A program made the position numbers and the translations under genes. 64,000 nt of DNA from contig CAVPUC010000008.1 of NCBI GenBank assembly GCA_963708865.1, positions 248,001 through 312,000 of the forward strand, read 5' to 3'. A model generated the notes under the pieces. The model searched no databases. It was not told where the DNA came from and was given only the letters and a program-made list of their open reading frames with translations. Source of the DNA: DAIDKA01 sp963708865 (GTDB lineage Bacteria; Pseudomonadota; Gammaproteobacteria; Steroidobacterales; Steroidobacteraceae). Below are positions 35,939-45,052 of the stretch, one piece after another; the stretch's first letter is position 1, and every line of letters starts with the position of its first letter.

Positions 35939-36832
35939 ATGCGGGCACTCATTCCACGCGAAGGTTCGGCCCCGGTCCGGGATCGGCTGCTGATGACCTT
36001 GTTCATTGCCGCCCTGATCCATGGGATGCTCATCCTGGGGCTTACCTTCGCCGGCAGCGGTGGCCACGACAGCGACACCCGCGGCATCGATGTCCTGCTG
36101 GCCTCCGATGAGCTGCCCACCGCGGACCACAATGACTCGGCGGCGTATCTCGCGCAGCGTACCCAGCTGGGCTCGGGCAATACCTCGGCGCCGGTGGTCG
36201 CACACCATCAGGCCACCGAGGCCTCGCCCCCGCCGCAGGTCGGTGACGAGCACGGCACCGGGCTGAGCAGCGCCGCGGCGGCGGCCGCGCGCGCCGATGA
36301 CCCGGTGCTGAGCACCACCGCGGCGCGCACGGACATCCGCTACTTCGCCGCGACGCAGGGCGAGGAGGCGACCGCCCACGACTCGCCGCTCGCGGTCGAC
36401 GCCACGGCGGCGCAACCGGCCGAGGCGGACAGCGGCGCGCTGCAGTTGCGCGGCATGAAGCGTGACGAGCTGTGGATCACCCCGGACACCCGCGAATCCA
36501 TCATCGCCCCCTACCTCGACAGCTGGCGGCGGCGCGTGGAGCGGATCGGCACCCTGAACTATCCGACCGCGGCCCAGCGCGTCGGGGTGCAGGCAAGCCC
36601 GGTGCTGGAAGTCGCCATTGCCGCGGACGGCCACCTGGCGACCGCCGAGATCCTCACCAGCAGCGGCTATGCGGACCTGGACGCCGCGGCGCTCGCCATC
36701 CTCAAGCTCGCGAGCCCGTTTGACCCGTTTCCACCGGATCTGGCGGCCCGCTACCACACCCTTAGGTTCGCCTATGAATGGCAATTCACCGGGGGCAGGG
36801 TCGCACCCGGACACGTTGCTGCGGTGCCTTGA
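35939..36832 (+). CDS. tonB: TonB-family energy transducer
   Basis: A 297-aa protein with one N-terminal membrane segment (RLLMTLFIAALIHGMLILGLTF, about 15-38), a long low-complexity periplasmic stretch rich in Ala and Asp, and a C-terminal TonB domain of about 90 residues (YLDSWRRRVERIGTLNYPTAAQ; VLEVAIAADGHLATAEILTSSGYADLDAAALAIL). The linker is not Pro-Lys rich as in classical TonB. It starts 7 bp after gshB. It may energise outer-membrane receptors or be the accessory TonB common at this locus. Confidence 0.82.
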   Translation: MRALIPREGSAPVRDRLLMTLFIAALIHGMLILGLTFAGSGGHDSDTRGIDVLLASDELPTADHNDSAAYLAQRTQLGSGNTSAPVVAHHQATEASPPPQVGDEHGTGLSSAAAAAARADDPVLSTTAARTDIRYFAATQGEEATAHDSPLAVDATAAQPAEADSGALQLRGMKRDELWITPDTRESIIAPYLDSWRRRVERIGTLNYPTAAQRVGVQASPVLEVAIAADGHLATAEILTSSGYADLDAAALAILKLASPFDPFPPDLAARYHTLRFAYEWQFTGGRVAPGHVAAVP

Positions 36833-36863
36833 GCCCTCCGCCCGGTGACGCCATACTTGAAGC

Positions 36864-37424
36864 GTGACCCAGGCCAGCTACACCAACCACCTGCTGATCG
36901 CCATGCCGGCGCTGACCGATGATGACTTCTCGCACTCGGTGACGCTGGTGTGTGAGCACAGTGACCGCGGCGCGCTCGGCATCGTCCTCAACAAGCCCTC
37001 CCCGATGATGCTGCGCGATGTGCTGTCGCAGATGAAGCTTGAACCGCGCGACGAGCAGATCGGCGCGCAGATCGTGCTATGCGGCGGCCCGATGCGCACC
37101 GACCGCGGCTTCGTGCTGCACCGGCCGGGCGGCGAATGGGATTCCACGCACAAGGTCTCAGAGCTGATCCAGGTCACGACCTCCCGCGATGTGCTGGCCG
37201 CCATGGCGCGCGGCGAGGGTCCGGGCGATGCGTACGTCGCCTTGGGATTCGCCCGCTGGGATGCCGGCCAGCTCGAGCAGGAGATCCGGGACAATGACTG
37301 GTTGCCGGTGCCGGCCGATGAGCGGTTGCTGTTCAATCTGCCCTTCACGCAGCGCTGGGAGGCCTCCTGGCAGTTCCTCGGCGTGGATGTCGAGAAGCTG
37401 AGCCCTACAGCCGGTAATGCCTGA
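36864..37424 (+). CDS. yqgE: YqgE/AlgH family protein
   Basis: A 186-aa protein of the UPF0301 (YqgE/AlgH) family: LLIAMPALTDDDFSHSVTLVCEHSDRGALGIVLNKP at the N-terminus, then GGPMRTDRGFVLHRP and ARWDAGQLEQEIRDNDWL. The biochemical role is not established, although AlgH was linked to alginate control in Pseudomonas. The start is GTG at 36864. It overlaps ruvX by 8 bp. Confidence 0.93.
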   Translation: MTQASYTNHLLIAMPALTDDDFSHSVTLVCEHSDRGALGIVLNKPSPMMLRDVLSQMKLEPRDEQIGAQIVLCGGPMRTDRGFVLHRPGGEWDSTHKVSELIQVTTSRDVLAAMARGEGPGDAYVALGFARWDAGQLEQEIRDNDWLPVPADERLLFNLPFTQRWEASWQFLGVDVEKLSPTAGNA

Positions 37425-37878
37425 CCCCGACCGCGCCACGCCGCGCATCGCACTCGCCTTCGACTATGGCCGGCGTCGCATCGGCATGGCGGCCGGGGAC
37501 ACCTTGACCGCCAGTGCCGCCCCGCGGCCCGCCATCGCCGCCCACGACGGCGTCCCCGACTGGACCGCCATCACCCGCGAGGTGCGCGCCCTTTCACCGC
37601 ACGTGCTCATTGTCGGTGTCCCCTATAATGCCGACGGGACGGATGGGAGCCTCGCGCAGGCGGCCCGCGACTTCGGCACCGCACTGCAGGTGCGGTTCGC
37701 GCTGCCGGTGGAACACGTGGATGAACACGGCTCCTCCTTGGAGGGCGGGCGGGTTCTCAAGGACCAGCGCGCGAGCGGGCAGCGTCGCCGGCGCGTGCAA
37801 CGTGAAGACATCGACAGCGCCGCCGCCGCCGTCATCCTGACGCGCTGGCTGGCCGGAGAAGGGGACCGCAAGACGTGA
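37417..37878 (+). CDS. ruvX: Putative pre-16S rRNA nuclease / Holliday junction resolvase YqgF
   Basis: A 153-aa RNase H-fold protein. LAFDYGRRRIGMAAGD carries the first catalytic Asp, VGVPYNADGTDG follows, and the C-terminus REDIDSAAAAVILTRWLA carries the last Asp. The usual DERLT motif is replaced by DEHGSSLEGGR, a modest departure. YqgF is essential in E. coli and processes the 16S 5' end. It overlaps pyrB by 4 bp. Confidence 0.9.
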   Translation: MPDPDRATPRIALAFDYGRRRIGMAAGDTLTASAAPRPAIAAHDGVPDWTAITREVRALSPHVLIVGVPYNADGTDGSLAQAARDFGTALQVRFALPVEHVDEHGSSLEGGRVLKDQRASGQRRRRVQREDIDSAAAAVILTRWLAGEGDRKT

Positions 37879-38855
37879 CCGACACCACCATCAGGACCCG
37901 CGCGATCACCGCGCAGCTGCGTGACAACGGCCACCTGCGCCACCTCCTGACCCTCGCGGGCCTCGACCGTGACGTCATGAGTCATCTGCTGGAGCGCTCA
38001 CAGTCCTACGTGCGACCGCTCGGGGAGGCGCCCCCGGCCTCGCGCGATCTGGCCGGCATCACGGTCGCGAACCTCTTCACCGAACCCTCCACCCGCACCC
38101 GGGTGTCCTTTGAGCTCGCCGCCAAGCGCCTGGGCGCCGATGTCGTCAATCTGGAATTGCAGCTGTCCTCGCGCGCGAAGGGCGAGAGCATGCTCGATAC
38201 CATCTACACCCTCGAGGCGCTACACGTCGATGTGCTGGTGATCCGCGATGCCGAGGAAGGCATCCCGGGTCTGGTGGCCGACCATGTGCGGCCCCATGTG
38301 AGCGTGCTCTCGGCGGGCGAGGCGCACGTGGCGCATCCCACCCAGGGGCTGCTCGATGCCCTCACCATCCAGCAGCGCAAGCCGGACTTCGCGCGGCTCG
38401 CGGTCGCCATCGTCGGTGATGTGCGCCATTCGCGGGTGGCGCGCTCCGCCTATGATGTGCTGACGGCCTTGGGTGTCGGTGAGCTGCGGATCGTCGCCCC
38501 GCCGGTGTTCATGCCCGAACCGGGGGAGTTCCCCGGCTGCGCGCGCCATACGACGCTCGCCAAGGGCCTGAAGGATGCGGACGTGATCATGATGCTGCGC
38601 ATCCAGAAGGAGCGCATGAGCCAGGCATCGCTGCCCGATGCGGACCGTTACTTCGCCAAGTACGGCCTGACGCCGGAGCGGCTGCAGCTGGCGAAGCCGG
38701 ATGCCATCGTCATGCACCCGCAGCCCATGAACCGGGGTATCGAAATCGCCTCCGACGTGGCCGATGGCCCGCAATCCGTGATCCGCGACCAGGTGCGCAA
38801 TGGCGTCGCGGTACGCATGGCCGTTCTGGCCGAGGTCATTCTCAACCGAAGTTGA
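37875..38855 (+). CDS. pyrB: Aspartate carbamoyltransferase catalytic subunit
   Basis: A 326-aa enzyme for the first committed pyrimidine step. The carbamoyl-phosphate loop FTEPSTRTRVSFELAAKRLG, SRAKGESMLDTIYTL, HPTQGLLDAL, GDVRHSRVARS and HPQPMNRGIEIASDV are all intact. GTG start at 37875 overlaps the ruvX stop. No pyrC-like dihydroorotase homologue or pyrI follows. The convergent pilU gene begins within its last 14 bp. Confidence 0.95.
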   Translation: MTDTTIRTRAITAQLRDNGHLRHLLTLAGLDRDVMSHLLERSQSYVRPLGEAPPASRDLAGITVANLFTEPSTRTRVSFELAAKRLGADVVNLELQLSSRAKGESMLDTIYTLEALHVDVLVIRDAEEGIPGLVADHVRPHVSVLSAGEAHVAHPTQGLLDALTIQQRKPDFARLAVAIVGDVRHSRVARSAYDVLTALGVGELRIVAPPVFMPEPGEFPGCARHTTLAKGLKDADVIMMLRIQKERMSQASLPDADRYFAKYGLTPERLQLAKPDAIVMHPQPMNRGIEIASDVADGPQSVIRDQVRNGVAVRMAVLAEVILNRS

Positions 38856-39996
38856 TCTTGGTCTCGAGGTTGGCGCGCGAGTCGGCGTGCATCAACGCCT
38901 CATCGAGCGTCACGCGGTTATGCTTCACCAGGCCATGCAGGGCGACATCGAAGCTTTGCACGCCGCGCTCGCCGCTGGCGATGATGGCCTCCTTGATGCC
39001 CACCACATCGCCCTTCTTGACCAGCTCGCCGATATGCGGGGTGTTGAGCATGACCTCCACCGCCGCCACCCGCTTGCCGTCCTTGCCCATCACCAGGCGC
39101 TGCGCCATGACCGCCTTCAGGTACTGCGAGAGGTCCAGGAAGATCTGGTTGTGCTGCTCGCGCGGAAACATGTTGATGATGCGGTCGAGGGTCTCGGCGC
39201 AGTTGTTGGCGTGCAGGGTGGCGAGCACCAGATGGCCGGTGCCGGACAGGCTGATCGCCGCCTCCATGCTCTCCCTGTCGCGGATTTCGCCGACCAGGAT
39301 GACATCCGGTGCGGCACGCATGACGCTGCGCAGCGCACGCGAAAAGGACTTGGTGTCCAGGCCCACCTCGCGCTGATTGACGATGGAGCGCTTGTTGGTG
39401 TGCAGGAACTCGATCGGATCCTCGATGGTCACGATGTGATCCGAGGAGCCCTCATTGCGATGGTTGATCATCGCCGCGATGGTGGTGGACTTGCCCGAAC
39501 CGGTCGCGCCCACCACCAGCACCAGCCCGCGCTTGAGCATGATGAGGTCGCGCATGACCTCCGGCAGGCCCAGGGCTTCCAGGCGCGGCATGTCGGCCGT
39601 GATATAGCGCAGCACCACGGCGGGGTAGCCGCGCTGCATGAAAATGTTGACCCGAAAGCGCCCGAGGCCGGGGCGGGAGATGGCGAAATCGATCTCCAGT
39701 TCGGACTGGAAACGCTCGCGCTGCTCCTGATTCATGAGACCCATGGCGGTCTGGCGCACGACTTCCGGGGTCAGCACATTCTTGTTGACCGGAAAGATCT
39801 GGCCTTCAATCTTGATCTTGATGGGCGCGTTGGCGGTGAAGAACAGGTCCGAGGCCTTCTTCTCCACCATCAGCTTGAACAGCGGCTTGGTGTTGAGAAC
39901 CGTTTGCGAGGGGGGTTCGCCCCCTGTTGGCCCCTGGCCGGTGCGCGTATCCGCGCCCTCGGACTCGGGCAGCAGATCCTCGCTCACCGCGTTCAC
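38842..39996 (-). CDS. pilU: Type IV pilus retraction ATPase PilU
   Basis: A 384-aa secretion ATPase. N-terminal PAS-like domain with KKASDLFFTANAPIKIKIEG, then Walker A VVGATGSGKSTTIAAMI, Asp box IVTIEDPIEFLH, Walker B DVILVGEIRDRESMEAA and His box TGHLVLATLHANN. It has LNTPHIGELVKKGD where PilT has the AIRNLIRE motif, and an acidic C-terminal extension, both PilU traits. In other species PilU needs PilT to retract pili under load. It overlaps the paralogue upstream by 4 bp. Confidence 0.9.
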   Translation of the reverse strand: MNAVSEDLLPESEGADTRTGQGPTGGEPPSQTVLNTKPLFKLMVEKKASDLFFTANAPIKIKIEGQIFPVNKNVLTPEVVRQTAMGLMNQEQRERFQSELEIDFAISRPGLGRFRVNIFMQRGYPAVVLRYITADMPRLEALGLPEVMRDLIMLKRGLVLVVGATGSGKSTTIAAMINHRNEGSSDHIVTIEDPIEFLHTNKRSIVNQREVGLDTKSFSRALRSVMRAAPDVILVGEIRDRESMEAAISLSGTGHLVLATLHANNCAETLDRIINMFPREQHNQIFLDLSQYLKAVMAQRLVMGKDGKRVAAVEVMLNTPHIGELVKKGDVVGIKEAIIASGERGVQSFDVALHGLVKHNRVTLDEALMHADSRANLETKINFG

Positions 39997-41147
39997 AGAC
40001 TCTTGCCCTCATCGGTCTCTTCGCTCAGCGTCAGACCGCCATCACCCGCATCCACATGCTCGCGCCGGCTTTCCAGCTTGATGCGCAGGCGCAGCTCGTT
40101 CTTGGAGTCGGCATTGCGCAGGGCATCCTCATAGGAGATGTAGCCGCTCTCATACAGTTCATAGAGCGACTGATCGAAGGTGCGCATTCCTAAGCGGGTG
40201 GAGCGCGACATGACCTCTTTGATCTTGGCGACCTCGCCCTTGAAGATCAGGTCCGAGATCAGCGGCGAGTTGAGCATGATCTCGGTGGCCGCGATGCGCC
40301 CGCCGCCGGATTCGCGCGGAATCAGCCGCTGCGAGACGAACGCGCGGATATTCAAGGACAGGTCCATGAGCAGCTGTTCGCGCCGCTCGTCGGGGAAGAA
40401 GTTGACGATGCGGTCGAGCGCCTGGTTGGCGCTGTTGGCGTGCAGCGTGGCCAGCACCAGGTGGCCGGTCTCGGCGAACTGGATGGCGTACTCCATGGTC
40501 TCTCGGTCGCGCACCTCGCCGATGAGGATCACATCGGGCGCCTGCCGCAGCGTGTTCTTGAGCGCCGCATGCCAGGACTCGGTGTCGACCCCCACCTCGC
40601 GATGCGTGATCACACAGCCCTTGTGCTGATGGACGTACTCCACCGGGTCCTCGATGGTGACGATGTGGTGCTTGGTGTTCTCGTTGCGGTGCCCGATCAT
40701 GGCCGCGAGCGAGGTGGACTTGCCGGACCCGGTGCCGCCGACGAGCAAGACCAGCCCGCGCTTGGTCAGGGCAACTTCCTTGAGGATTGCCGGCAGATCC
40801 AGCTCCTCGAAGCTTGGAATCTTGGCGTTGATCAGCCGCACCACGGCGCCGACGGCGCCCTGCTGCACAAAGGCGCTGACGCGGAAGCGCCCGATGCCCG
40901 GCGGGGAGATGGCGAAATTGCATTCCTTGCTGGCGTCGAATTCCTTGGTCTGCCGGTCGTTCATGATGGCGCGGACCAGGGTGGCGGACTGCTCGGCGGT
41001 GAGCGCGCGATCGCTCTGCGGCCGCACTTCGCCGTCGACCTTGATGGCCGGCGGAAAGCCCGCCGTGATGAACAGATCCGACGCCTTCTTTTCGATGACG
41101 CGACGCAGCAGGTCCTGCATCAGCTTGATGGCCTGATCGCGATCCAT
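39993..41147 (-). CDS. PilU-like type IV pilus ATPase, third paralogue
   Basis: A 384-aa ATPase between pilT and pilU. KKASDLFITAGFPPAIKVDG, Walker A LVGGTGSGKSTSLAAMI, Walker B DVILIGEVRDRETMEYA and ATLHANSANQALDRI are intact. In place of AIRNLIRE it has LNSPLISDLIFKGEVAKIKEVM. The C-terminus has an acidic tail (DAGDGGLTLSEETDEG). By motif it is closer to PilU than to PilT. Having PilT plus two PilU-type ATPases in one operon is more than the usual pair. ATG at 41147 (MDRDQAIKLMQDLL) gives family length. Confidence 0.87.
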   Translation of the reverse strand: MDRDQAIKLMQDLLRRVIEKKASDLFITAGFPPAIKVDGEVRPQSDRALTAEQSATLVRAIMNDRQTKEFDASKECNFAISPPGIGRFRVSAFVQQGAVGAVVRLINAKIPSFEELDLPAILKEVALTKRGLVLLVGGTGSGKSTSLAAMIGHRNENTKHHIVTIEDPVEYVHQHKGCVITHREVGVDTESWHAALKNTLRQAPDVILIGEVRDRETMEYAIQFAETGHLVLATLHANSANQALDRIVNFFPDERREQLLMDLSLNIRAFVSQRLIPRESGGGRIAATEIMLNSPLISDLIFKGEVAKIKEVMSRSTRLGMRTFDQSLYELYESGYISYEDALRNADSKNELRLRIKLESRREHVDAGDGGLTLSEETDEGKSL

Positions 41148-41149
41148 GG

Positions 41150-42190
41150 CTACAGGGCGTCCTTGTTGGAGGCCTTGTAGCGTGCTTCCTCCTTGCTGAC
41201 CAAGCCCTTCGACACCATGTCGGTCAGGCATTGATCCAGGGTCTGCATGCCCTGCGCCTGGCCGGTCTGGATGGCCGAGAACATCTGGGCGATCTTGCCC
41301 TCGCGGATCAGGTTGCGGATCGCCGGGGTGCCGATCATGATTTCATGCGCGGCGATGCGGCCACCGCCGTTCTTTTTCAGAAGCGTCTGGGAGATGACCG
41401 CGCGCAGGCTCTCCGAGAGCATCGAGCGCACCATCTCCTTCTCGGCGGCGGGGAACACGTCGACCACGCGGTCAATGGTCTTGGCCGCGGAACTGGTATG
41501 CAGGGTGCCGAACACGAGGTGGCCGGTCTCCGCGGCCGTCAGCGCGAGGCGGATCGTCTCCAGGTCGCGCATTTCGCCGACCAGGACCACGTCCGGATCC
41601 TCGCGCAGCGCCGAGCGCAGCGCCTCGGTGAACCCCAGGGTATCGCGGTGCACCTCGCGCTGATTGATCAGGCAGCGCTTGGACTCGTGCACGAACTCGA
41701 TGGGGTCCTCGATGGTGAGGATGTGGTCGGGGCGATTGTCGTTGCAGTGGTTGATCATGCCCGCGAGCGTGGTCGACTTGCCCGAGCCGGTGGGGCCGGT
41801 GACCAGCACCAGGCCGCGTGGCAGCATGCACAGGTCGCGGAAGATCTTCGGGCAGTTCAGGTCATCGAGGCTCAGGATCGCCGAGGGGATGGTGCGGAAC
41901 ACGGCGCCGGCGCCGCGGTTCTGATTGAAGGCGTTGACGCGGAAGCGCGCGAGCTTGGGAATCTCGAACGAAAAATCGGTCTCGAAGAATTCCTCATACG
42001 CCTTGCGCTGCTTGTCGTTCATGATGTCGTACACCATGCTGTGCACTTCCTTGTGGGCAAGTGCCGGCATGTTGATGCGCTTCATGTCGCCGTCGACGCG
42101 GATCATCGGTGGCACGCCCGCCGAAAGATGCAGATCGGAGGCGCTGTTCTTCACTGCGAACGCAAGCAGCTGCGCAATGTCTACGGCCAT
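41150..42190 (-). CDS. pilT: Type IV pilus retraction ATPase PilT
   Basis: A 346-aa hexameric ATPase that depolymerises pili for twitching. MAVDIAQLLAFAVKNSASDLHLSAGVPP, Walker A VTGPTGSGKSTTLAGMI, ILTIEDPIEFVH, VLVGEMRDLETIRLALTAAETGHLVFGTLHTSSAAKTIDRV and the retraction motif PAIRNLIREGK near residue 287 are all present. Length equals Pseudomonas PilT. ATG at 42190 is chosen by homology. It heads the three-gene ATPase operon and is divergent from yggS, with a TATACT -10-like box at 42234-42229. Confidence 0.95.
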   Translation of the reverse strand: MAVDIAQLLAFAVKNSASDLHLSAGVPPMIRVDGDMKRINMPALAHKEVHSMVYDIMNDKQRKAYEEFFETDFSFEIPKLARFRVNAFNQNRGAGAVFRTIPSAILSLDDLNCPKIFRDLCMLPRGLVLVTGPTGSGKSTTLAGMINHCNDNRPDHILTIEDPIEFVHESKRCLINQREVHRDTLGFTEALRSALREDPDVVLVGEMRDLETIRLALTAAETGHLVFGTLHTSSAAKTIDRVVDVFPAAEKEMVRSMLSESLRAVISQTLLKKNGGGRIAAHEIMIGTPAIRNLIREGKIAQMFSAIQTGQAQGMQTLDQCLTDMVSKGLVSKEEARYKASNKDAL

Positions 42191-42256
42191 TAAAATACCT
42201 CGAAGGACGGCAGCGCGATTCAACTTCGAGTATAGCGGAGGGGTTGGGCCACCCAT

Positions 42257-43021
42257 ATGTTAATAGATCCACAGAATTCGGCAGATGCGCGACGCGTGAG
42301 CGAGAATCTCGCTCGCGTGCGGGCGCGGATCCGCGCTGCCGCGGCAGAATCGGGCCGGAGTGTGGACCAGATCACACTTGTCGGTGCGAGCAAGGGGCAA
42401 TCCATCGCCTGCATCAGGACGGCGCGGGCGGCGGGCTTGAAGGATTTCGGGGAAAGCTACGTCCAGGAGGCGCTGCCCAAGATCGCCGCGCTGGCGGAGG
42501 ACCCCGCCGGCGGCGCCTCCCTCATCTGGCATTTCATCGGTGCGCTGCAGGCCAACAAGACCCGGGCGGTGGCCGAGCACTTCGCGTGGGTCCACACCGT
42601 CGACCGGCTGCGCCTCGCCGCGCGACTGTCGGAACAGCGTCCGTACCATGCGCCCGCGTTGAATGTGTGCGTGCAGGTTCATATCGGCGGCGAAGCCAGC
42701 AAGGCGGGCGCCGAGCCCGCGGCGCTGCCGCAGCTGTTGCGCGATATCTCAAGCTTGCCGCGGCTGAAACTGCGCGGCCTCATGTGCCTGCCACCGCCTG
42801 AGGCTGACCCGGTGCGTCAGCGGCACTGGCTGCGGCAGCTGCGGCAGTTGTTTGAGAGCGTGAACGCGGCCGGTGCGGGACTCGACACGCTGTCGATGGG
42901 GATGAGCGGCGATCTCGAAGCGGCGGTTCAGGAGGGCGCCACGCTGCTGCGCATCGGTACCGACCTGTTCGGACCGCGCGTGGCGCCGCCAAGCCCCAGC
43001 CATATACAATCCCCGCGATGA
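42257..43021 (+). CDS. yggS: PLP-homeostasis protein (YggS/PROSC family)
   Basis: A 254-aa PLP-binding alanine-racemase-like barrel without known catalysis, involved in B6 and amino-acid homeostasis. The PLP lysine is in LVGASKGQSI (usually AVSKTQ), followed by DFGESYVQEALPKI, WHFIGALQANKTR, MCLPPP and the phosphate site LSMGMSGDLEAAVQEGATLLRIGTDLFG. The yggS-proC-yggT order next to pilT is conserved in gammaproteobacteria. It overlaps proC by 4 bp. Confidence 0.93.
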   Translation: MLIDPQNSADARRVSENLARVRARIRAAAAESGRSVDQITLVGASKGQSIACIRTARAAGLKDFGESYVQEALPKIAALAEDPAGGASLIWHFIGALQANKTRAVAEHFAWVHTVDRLRLAARLSEQRPYHAPALNVCVQVHIGGEASKAGAEPAALPQLLRDISSLPRLKLRGLMCLPPPEADPVRQRHWLRQLRQLFESVNAAGAGLDTLSMGMSGDLEAAVQEGATLLRIGTDLFGPRVAPPSPSHIQSPR

Positions 43022-43851
43022 AGTCTCCTCGAATCGCCTTGCTGGGCGGCGGCAACATGGCGCGCGCACTCATCGGCGGCCTGGTGGCGCGCGGCATGGC
43101 AGGCGCGCAGTTGAGTGTCGGGGAGCCTGCGGCGCCGGCCCGGGAACTGTTGGAGCGGCAGTTCCACGTCCGGGTGAGCGCCGACAACCGCGCCGCCATC
43201 GTTGACTGCGAACTCATCATCCTCGCCGTAAAGCCGCAGGAAGCGGCCCAGGTGCTGCGTCCGCTCGCCGCCCCGCTGCAGGACGGCCGTGCCGTGCTGG
43301 TATCGATCGCCGCCGGAATATCGATCGCCTCGCTCAACGCCTGGGTGGGGCCCGGCGTGCCGATCATCCGCACCATGCCCAATCGTCCGGCGCTGATCGG
43401 CGCGGGCGTCACCGGCCTGTATGCCGCCCCGGAGGTGACTGCTGAGCAGCGCCGGCTTGCCGATGAGGTGCTGGGCGCCACGGGCGAGACGGTGTGGGTG
43501 GGCCGCGAATCCGATCTGGATGTCGTCACGGCCCTGTCGGGCAGCGGCCCCGCCTACTTCTTTATGTTGGCCGAACTCATGATGCAGGCGGCCATCGCCC
43601 AGGGCCTGGAACCTGCCGCCGCGCGCCGGCTTGCCGTCGCTACCCTGCACGGCGCTGGCGCACTGGCGCACGACTCCGACGGTGATCTCGCCCGCCTGCG
43701 CCGGGAGGTCACCTCCAAGGGCGGGACCACCGAGGCGGCCCTGGCGGCCTTCGCCAGCGCGGACCTTGCGGGCATCGTGGCCAGCGCCGTGCAGGCGGCG
43801 ACCCTGCGCAGCCGCGAACTCGCCGCCCAGTTTGGAGACGCCCTGCCGTGA
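43018..43851 (+). CDS. proC: Pyrroline-5-carboxylate reductase
   Basis: A 277-aa NAD(P)H enzyme for the last step of proline synthesis. N-terminal Rossmann loop IALLGGGNMARALIGGL, AVKPQEAAQVLRPL, IIRTMPNRPALIGAGVTGLY and the dimer helix with ALSGSGPAYFFMLAELMMQA and VTSKGGTTEAALAAF are intact. Length is standard. It overlaps its neighbours on both sides by 4 bp. Confidence 0.95.
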   Translation: MKSPRIALLGGGNMARALIGGLVARGMAGAQLSVGEPAAPARELLERQFHVRVSADNRAAIVDCELIILAVKPQEAAQVLRPLAAPLQDGRAVLVSIAAGISIASLNAWVGPGVPIIRTMPNRPALIGAGVTGLYAAPEVTAEQRRLADEVLGATGETVWVGRESDLDVVTALSGSGPAYFFMLAELMMQAAIAQGLEPAAARRLAVATLHGAGALAHDSDGDLARLRREVTSKGGTTEAALAAFASADLAGIVASAVQAATLRSRELAAQFGDALP

Positions 43852-44375
43852 ACGCACTGTATTTTCTGGTCGATGCCCTGATGTCACTGGCGCTGTACGT
43901 GGCGCTGCTGCGGCTGGTGATGCAGTGGTCGCGCGTGGATTTCCGCAATCCGGTCGCGCAGGCGGTGGTCAAGGTCACCAACCCCCTGATCATGCCGCTG
44001 CGCCGGCTGCTGCCGCCGGTCAACAAGATCGACACCGCCTCCGTCGTCACCGTGCTCATCGTGGCCACCGCCTACGTGGTGCTGATGAACGTGGTGCGCG
44101 GCTTCGGACTGCCGCCGCCGCTGCTGCTGCTGCGGGCGGTGACGCTGCAGATCGCCACCTCGGTGCTGTGGTTGTACTTCTACGCCATCTTCCTCTATGC
44201 CCTCATGAGCATGATCGCGCAGGGCTCCTACTCACCCATGCAGCCGCTGCTGGCGAGCTTGTGCGAGCCGGTGCTGCGCCCGATCCGGCGCATCATTCCG
44301 CCCATCGCAGGTCTTGATCTGTCACCACTGTGGGCCGGACTACTCATCCAGGCGCTGTTGATTCTGCTGCGCTGA
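43848..44375 (+). CDS. yggT: YggT family membrane protein
   Basis: A 175-aa integral membrane protein with the duplicated YggT fold. Each half has hydrophobic helices and a conserved NP..MPLRRLLPP or EPVLRPIRRIIPP loop followed by LD-SP. About four membrane helices are expected. YggT proteins have been tied to osmotic tolerance and cell division or photosystem assembly in different lineages; the role here is unknown. Last gene of yggS-proC-yggT. Confidence 0.9.
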   Translation: MNALYFLVDALMSLALYVALLRLVMQWSRVDFRNPVAQAVVKVTNPLIMPLRRLLPPVNKIDTASVVTVLIVATAYVVLMNVVRGFGLPPPLLLLRAVTLQIATSVLWLYFYAIFLYALMSMIAQGSYSPMQPLLASLCEPVLRPIRRIIPPIAGLDLSPLWAGLLIQALLILLR

Positions 44376-44634
44376 TCAGTCTGCGTGACGACGCGGAAGT
44401 CCGAGGAAAACAGCCACTTGCAGCGTAGTGCTGGCGCAGCAGATAGCGCTCGCGGCGCACCTGCGCGCGGCAACCAGATCGCAGCGGTGACCACGCACGC
44501 AACACAGACGACGCGTGCGCAACGACGGTGCAACGCGCACGCACAAACCGCTTGCACACGCAAACGCTGAAAAAAAAGGCACTTCAAGCGCAGCAGCAAT
44601 TTCAGAAATAGCTTGCGAATGTGTCCCCATGTGC
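44376..44634. other. Intergenic AC-rich stretch before the HU-like gene
   Basis: No supported gene. The interval has many CGCAC/GCGCG-type runs and a poly-A tract near 44569-44577. The small frames here look compositionally random. I see no structured RNA with a terminator. Confidence 0.4.
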
Positions 44635-44640
44635 TATTTT
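44613..44640 (+). promoter_or_regulatory. Possible sigma70 promoter of the HU-like gene
   Basis: TTGCGA (44613-44618) and TATTTT (44635-44640) with 16-bp spacing, about 70 bp upstream of the ATG. A strong GGAGGAG ribosome site (near 44693) precedes the gene, consistent with high expression. Confidence 0.4.
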
Positions 44641-44708
44641 TCCGCGCGAATCGTTATGCGCGGCGCGGTCCGCGCGCTTGAGTTACAACGTTGGAGGAGT
44701 AGCAAAAC

Positions 44709-45023
44709 ATGGCGAAAAAGGGTGGCGCACCGACCAAGTCGGAAATTCTGACTCAGATTTCGAAGGACACCGAACTGTCCCGCAAACAGGTCAGTGGCGT
44801 GTTCGATTCATTGGGTGGCGTGATCAAGAAGAGCCTGCGCAGCAATGGCCTGTTCACAATGCCCGGCCTTCTGAAGCTGAAGGTCGTCAAGAAGCCCGCC
44901 ACGAAGGCGCGTGAGGGCGTGAATCCGTTCACCGGCGAGAAAATGACGTTCAAGGCGAAGCCCGCGAGCAAGAAAGTGCGCGTGCTGCCGCTGAAGAGCC
45001 TGAAGAGCATGGTGAATTCCTAA
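44709..45023 (+). CDS. HU/IHF-like DNA-binding protein
   Basis: A 104-aa basic protein. Residues ~8-95 follow the HU fold: helices KSEILTQISKDTELSRKQVSGVFDSLGGVIKKSL, then the beta-arm region FTMPGLLKLKVVKKPATKAR with the HU-type GVNPFTGEKMTF turn and a basic C-terminal end. It is longer and more divergent than canonical HU, matching the HU-family nucleoid proteins common in Xanthomonadales-type genomes. Strong ribosome site GGAGGAG, own promoter candidate and terminator make it a single-gene unit. Confidence 0.85.
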   Translation: MAKKGGAPTKSEILTQISKDTELSRKQVSGVFDSLGGVIKKSLRSNGLFTMPGLLKLKVVKKPATKAREGVNPFTGEKMTFKAKPASKKVRVLPLKSLKSMVNS

Positions 45024-45052
45024 AGCCGCCGACGGCTGGCCTGAATTCTCAA

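Noticed and set aside
44385..44570. CRISPR-like or tandem repeats in the AC-rich stretch before the HU-like gene
   Set aside because: The CGCAC-type words are irregular in spacing and sequence, and no repeat unit is conserved.
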